Assembly (NCBI GenBank): GCA_947089855.1
Contig: CAMUML010000012.1
Coordinates: 18,110 to 82,109, forward strand
DNA length: 64,000 nucleotides
Direction of reading: 5' to 3'
From: an uncultured Eubacterium sp.
GTDB lineage: Bacteria; Bacillota; Clostridia; Lachnospirales; Lachnospiraceae
This document shows, piece after piece, positions 62,017 through 64,000 of this stretch. Under the pieces are notes generated by a model. That model saw nothing but the letters and a program-made list of their open reading frames with translations, was not told where the DNA came from and did not search any database. A program made the translations under genes and the position numbers. Positions within the stretch are counted from its first letter, which is position 1. Each line of letters opens with the position of its first letter.

Positions 62017-62238
62017 TGGAAACTATTCGCCGAAGCGCGTGGCAAGAGCGTCGTTCAGGTGATCTTGCGCCGGTACCAAAAGAGGGGTAAAGCACTGGCA
62101 CGGCGCAGCGCCTGACAGTTGGTTTTCCCATTTGGCAGTTGAAGTGCCGGGGGGGGAAATGGGCATACGGAATGGTGCGTTTCGGCCAGTGACGAAAAAT
62201 ATGCAGAAATAAAATAAAAAGGAACGAAGGAGGTTCTC
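62017..62238. other. Non-coding relic region
   Basis: No gene. Contains a run of eight G (about 62149-62156) and GC-rich palindromic scraps; it ends with AAGGAGG, the ribosome site of the next gene. Confidence 0.4.
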
Positions 62239-62922
62239 ATGAAGCGTTATCTTGCATTACTGATGGCAGCGGCAGTTATTTTTTCCCTGGCAGCCTGCGG
62301 GACTAAAAAGCGGGAAGCACCGGGCAGGCCGGAACAAGCGCGGGAAGAAACTGCAGTGGAAGATGCGGAAACTGTGCCAGATGGCAAAATACTGATTGCT
62401 TACTTTACGGCTGCAGAAAACAGCGGTGTGGACGCTGTTTCTTCTGCCAGTTATTCCATGGTAAATGATGAAGCAGTCGGCCGGCTCCGTGCCATTGCGG
62501 ACATGATCCAGGCAGAAACAGGCGGAGAGCTGTTTTCTATTCGGACTTCCGTGGTGTATCCGGCAGACGGCGGGGAACTGATTGACTACGCAGCGCAGGA
62601 ACAGGAAGAGGATGCACGTCCGGAATTGACCAGCCACATAGAAGGGTTTGATGAGTATGGGACAATTTTTGTCGGCTACCCTAACTGGTGGGCTGATCTC
62701 CCACAAGTCCTTTATAGTTTTTTTGATGAATATGATTTTTCGGGAAAGACGGTCATTCCATTTAATGTCCATAATGGAAGCCGTTTTTCTGGGACAATCG
62801 AGACAATCCAGGAACTTGAGCCGGAAGCAACGGTCATCACAGATGGATTTACTGTGAACGAAAAGGATGTGCCGGAAGCGGCAGATGATGTGGCGGACTG
62901 GCTGGATGAGATTGGCTATTAG
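62239..62922 (+). CDS. Flavodoxin-domain lipoprotein
   Basis: The N-terminal lipobox SLAACG (Cys 20) and an acidic linker (about 25-48) tether a flavodoxin fold outside the membrane. The domain opens KILIAYFTAAENSGVD and has flavin-loop sequence VGYPNWWADLPQVL and FNVHNGSRFSGTIETI. 227 residues. AAGGAGG stands before the ATG. It is followed 12 bases later by a membrane protein gene, so the pair may form a small surface electron-transfer unit. Confidence 0.87.
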   Translation: MKRYLALLMAAAVIFSLAACGTKKREAPGRPEQAREETAVEDAETVPDGKILIAYFTAAENSGVDAVSSASYSMVNDEAVGRLRAIADMIQAETGGELFSIRTSVVYPADGGELIDYAAQEQEEDARPELTSHIEGFDEYGTIFVGYPNWWADLPQVLYSFFDEYDFSGKTVIPFNVHNGSRFSGTIETIQELEPEATVITDGFTVNEKDVPEAADDVADWLDEIGY

Positions 62923-62934
62923 AGGAGGACTTTC

Positions 62935-63618
62935 GTGAAACGGAACATGATTTTAAAAGTAGTTACAGATTTCTGTATGACGACAGTATTGATTGTACTG
63001 ATGCCTTATGAGCTTGTCGGCCAGGCTGCCCATGAATGGCTGGGGATTGGGATGTTCGTCCTTTTTATCCTGCATCATATATGGAATGGGAAATGGATCA
63101 GGGATGTATTTAAAAGGAAATATACGCTATTTTCTTTCCTGCAGACGATCCTTGTTCTTTGCGTTTTTCTTGCGATGGCTGGTTCCATGGTAAGCGGCGT
63201 GATCCTCTCCCGCCACGCTCTTGCATTCCTGCCCATTACAGGAGGACGTTCTTTTGCACGAAATCTTCATATGGTTTCGGCATACTGGGGATTTGTGTTA
63301 CTTTCCCTGCACTTGGGATTCCATTGGAGCATGGTTATGGGACTGGCAAAAAAGCATTTGAAACAGATGCCTGCCGTTTTGGTATGGACATTGCGGGGAG
63401 CCGCTTTCCTGATAGCCGTTTATGGTGCATATGCTTCCATGAAAAGAGGGATTTGGGAGTATATGTTCCTTAAGAATCAGTTTGCGTTTTTTAACTTCGA
63501 TGAGCTTCTGGTATTTTTCTTGGCAGACTACATAGCGATCTTAGTTTTATTTGTATGGTGTGGGCATTATATTTCAAAATGGGTAAAAATTAAGAAAAAG
63601 AAACTGTCGTTGCAATAA
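62935..63618 (+). CDS. DUF4405-family membrane protein
   Basis: Four to six predicted membrane helices with paired histidines in helices (LFILHHIWNG, HLGFHWSMVMG), as in cytochrome b-like DUF4405 proteins that may bind haem. GTG start with AGGAGG 6 bases before. 227 residues. Close spacing with the flavodoxin lipoprotein suggests that they work together, possibly moving electrons across the membrane; this is inference. Confidence 0.82.
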   Translation: MKRNMILKVVTDFCMTTVLIVLMPYELVGQAAHEWLGIGMFVLFILHHIWNGKWIRDVFKRKYTLFSFLQTILVLCVFLAMAGSMVSGVILSRHALAFLPITGGRSFARNLHMVSAYWGFVLLSLHLGFHWSMVMGLAKKHLKQMPAVLVWTLRGAAFLIAVYGAYASMKRGIWEYMFLKNQFAFFNFDELLVFFLADYIAILVLFVWCGHYISKWVKIKKKKLSLQ

Positions 63619-63701
63619 CGTATCGCCAGATACTCCTCATACTGCTTCCTTATATGAGTACAGATACTCAGGAGATCATGGAGTTTGCTTATGATGACAG
63701 G

Positions 63702-64000
63702 TCATCTGCTCCCCGTCCGCCTGCCCGTAAATGTCAGCACATCCCCAAGGTCCAAAGCCGGGTTCCCTATGGTACTCGAATCAAAAGGCACATAATTCAC
63801 CGCCGCCAGGCCAGCCAATATATTCCCGCACAACTGCCTCCTGGCCTCCTCCAGCCCAAACTGCAGAAGCGGGTCCACCCCCAGGTTCATGGTCAGCCCG
63901 TCGTTCACTTCCAGCCCATAATACTCCGCCGTCTGCGTCCGCAGGTTCGTAGAACTCACCGCCGTATACCTGGTAATAAAATCAGAAAAACTGCTGGAAA
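63702..64000 (-). pseudogene. Fragment of a probable phage structural (tail) gene, frameshifted and cut by the window edge
   Basis: The frame is open to the right edge (…FSDFITRYTA) and continues LRTQTAEYYGLEVND, GVDPLLQFGLEEARRQL and DVLTFTG before ending abnormally in RRTGSR. In the next frame the sequence continues QADGEQMTCHHK, so loss of one base is likely. The pattern resembles Firmicute prophage tail-associated proteins; family membership is from memory of similar sequences, not a search. Confidence 0.5.

Noticed and set aside
1-64000. tRNA, rRNA or complete insertion sequence
   Set aside because: Intergenic stretches were read for tRNA arms and for transposase frames; none was convincing, but short or diverged ones could be missed by eye.

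Overview
The window looks like chromosome of a strictly anaerobic, spore-forming Firmicute, most likely a Lachnospiraceae-type gut Clostridium. The support is a complete spoIIA sporulation operon, meso-diaminopimelate dehydrogenase, desulfoferrodoxin, a T-box in front of valS, CIRCE heat-shock operators and strong AGGAGG ribosome sites. No rRNA, tRNA, CRISPR array or complete insertion sequence was recognised.

Layout. 0.3-4.4 kb: Fe-S assembly and tRNA thiolation genes read leftward (nifS, nifU-like scaffold, mnmA, mrp). 4.5-13.5 kb: an aminotransferase, rarA, a MecA-like penicillin-binding protein, a polysaccharide deacetylase and clpB under a CIRCE/sigma-A promoter. 13.9-21.1 kb: an orphan Vsr-like nuclease, desulfoferrodoxin, an iron alcohol dehydrogenase, a marR-citrate synthase-metY operon whose long leader holds a perfect CIRCE and a promoter-terminator pair, then ddh on the other strand. 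21.2-31.8 kb: a GH31 glucosidase, spoIIAA-spoIIAB-sigF, a zinc-ribbon/TPR membrane protein with a 47-residue small gene in front of it, a FapA-like protein, and valS with its T-box.

32-40 kb: a bacteriohemerythrin fused to a receiver domain, a lipoprotein built of perfect heptads, and a two-component system with an FtsX-type ABC exporter. 40-52 kb: an alpha-galactoside utilisation locus (two GH4 enzymes, one GH36 enzyme, two AraC regulators, a sugar ABC importer). 52-57.5 kb: a YesL-like protein, a GntR(YtrA)-regulated ABC transporter, a PanG-like dehydrogenase, a histidine phosphatase and a Nudix hydrolase.

58-64 kb is different. Here intact genes (YqhD-like dehydrogenase, flavodoxins, a secreted esterase, a DUF4405 membrane protein) alternate with fragments of esterases, hydrolases and dehydrogenases. 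It ends in a frameshifted piece of what looks like a phage structural gene, so this segment appears to be decaying accessory DNA.

The most unusual signals are non-coding. Two copies of a 161-bp palindromic MITE lie in opposite orientation at 34.2 and 43.0 kb, with a diverged relic at 58.0 kb. A second dispersed palindromic family has TTACTATTCACGG ends. In two places such a repeat supplies a host gene's stop codon. Other signals are the CIRCE-containing leader at 19.9 kb, a 32-bp inverted repeat enclosing a structured 160-bp core at 40.1-40.3 kb, and poly-G tracts at the starts of two regulator genes.
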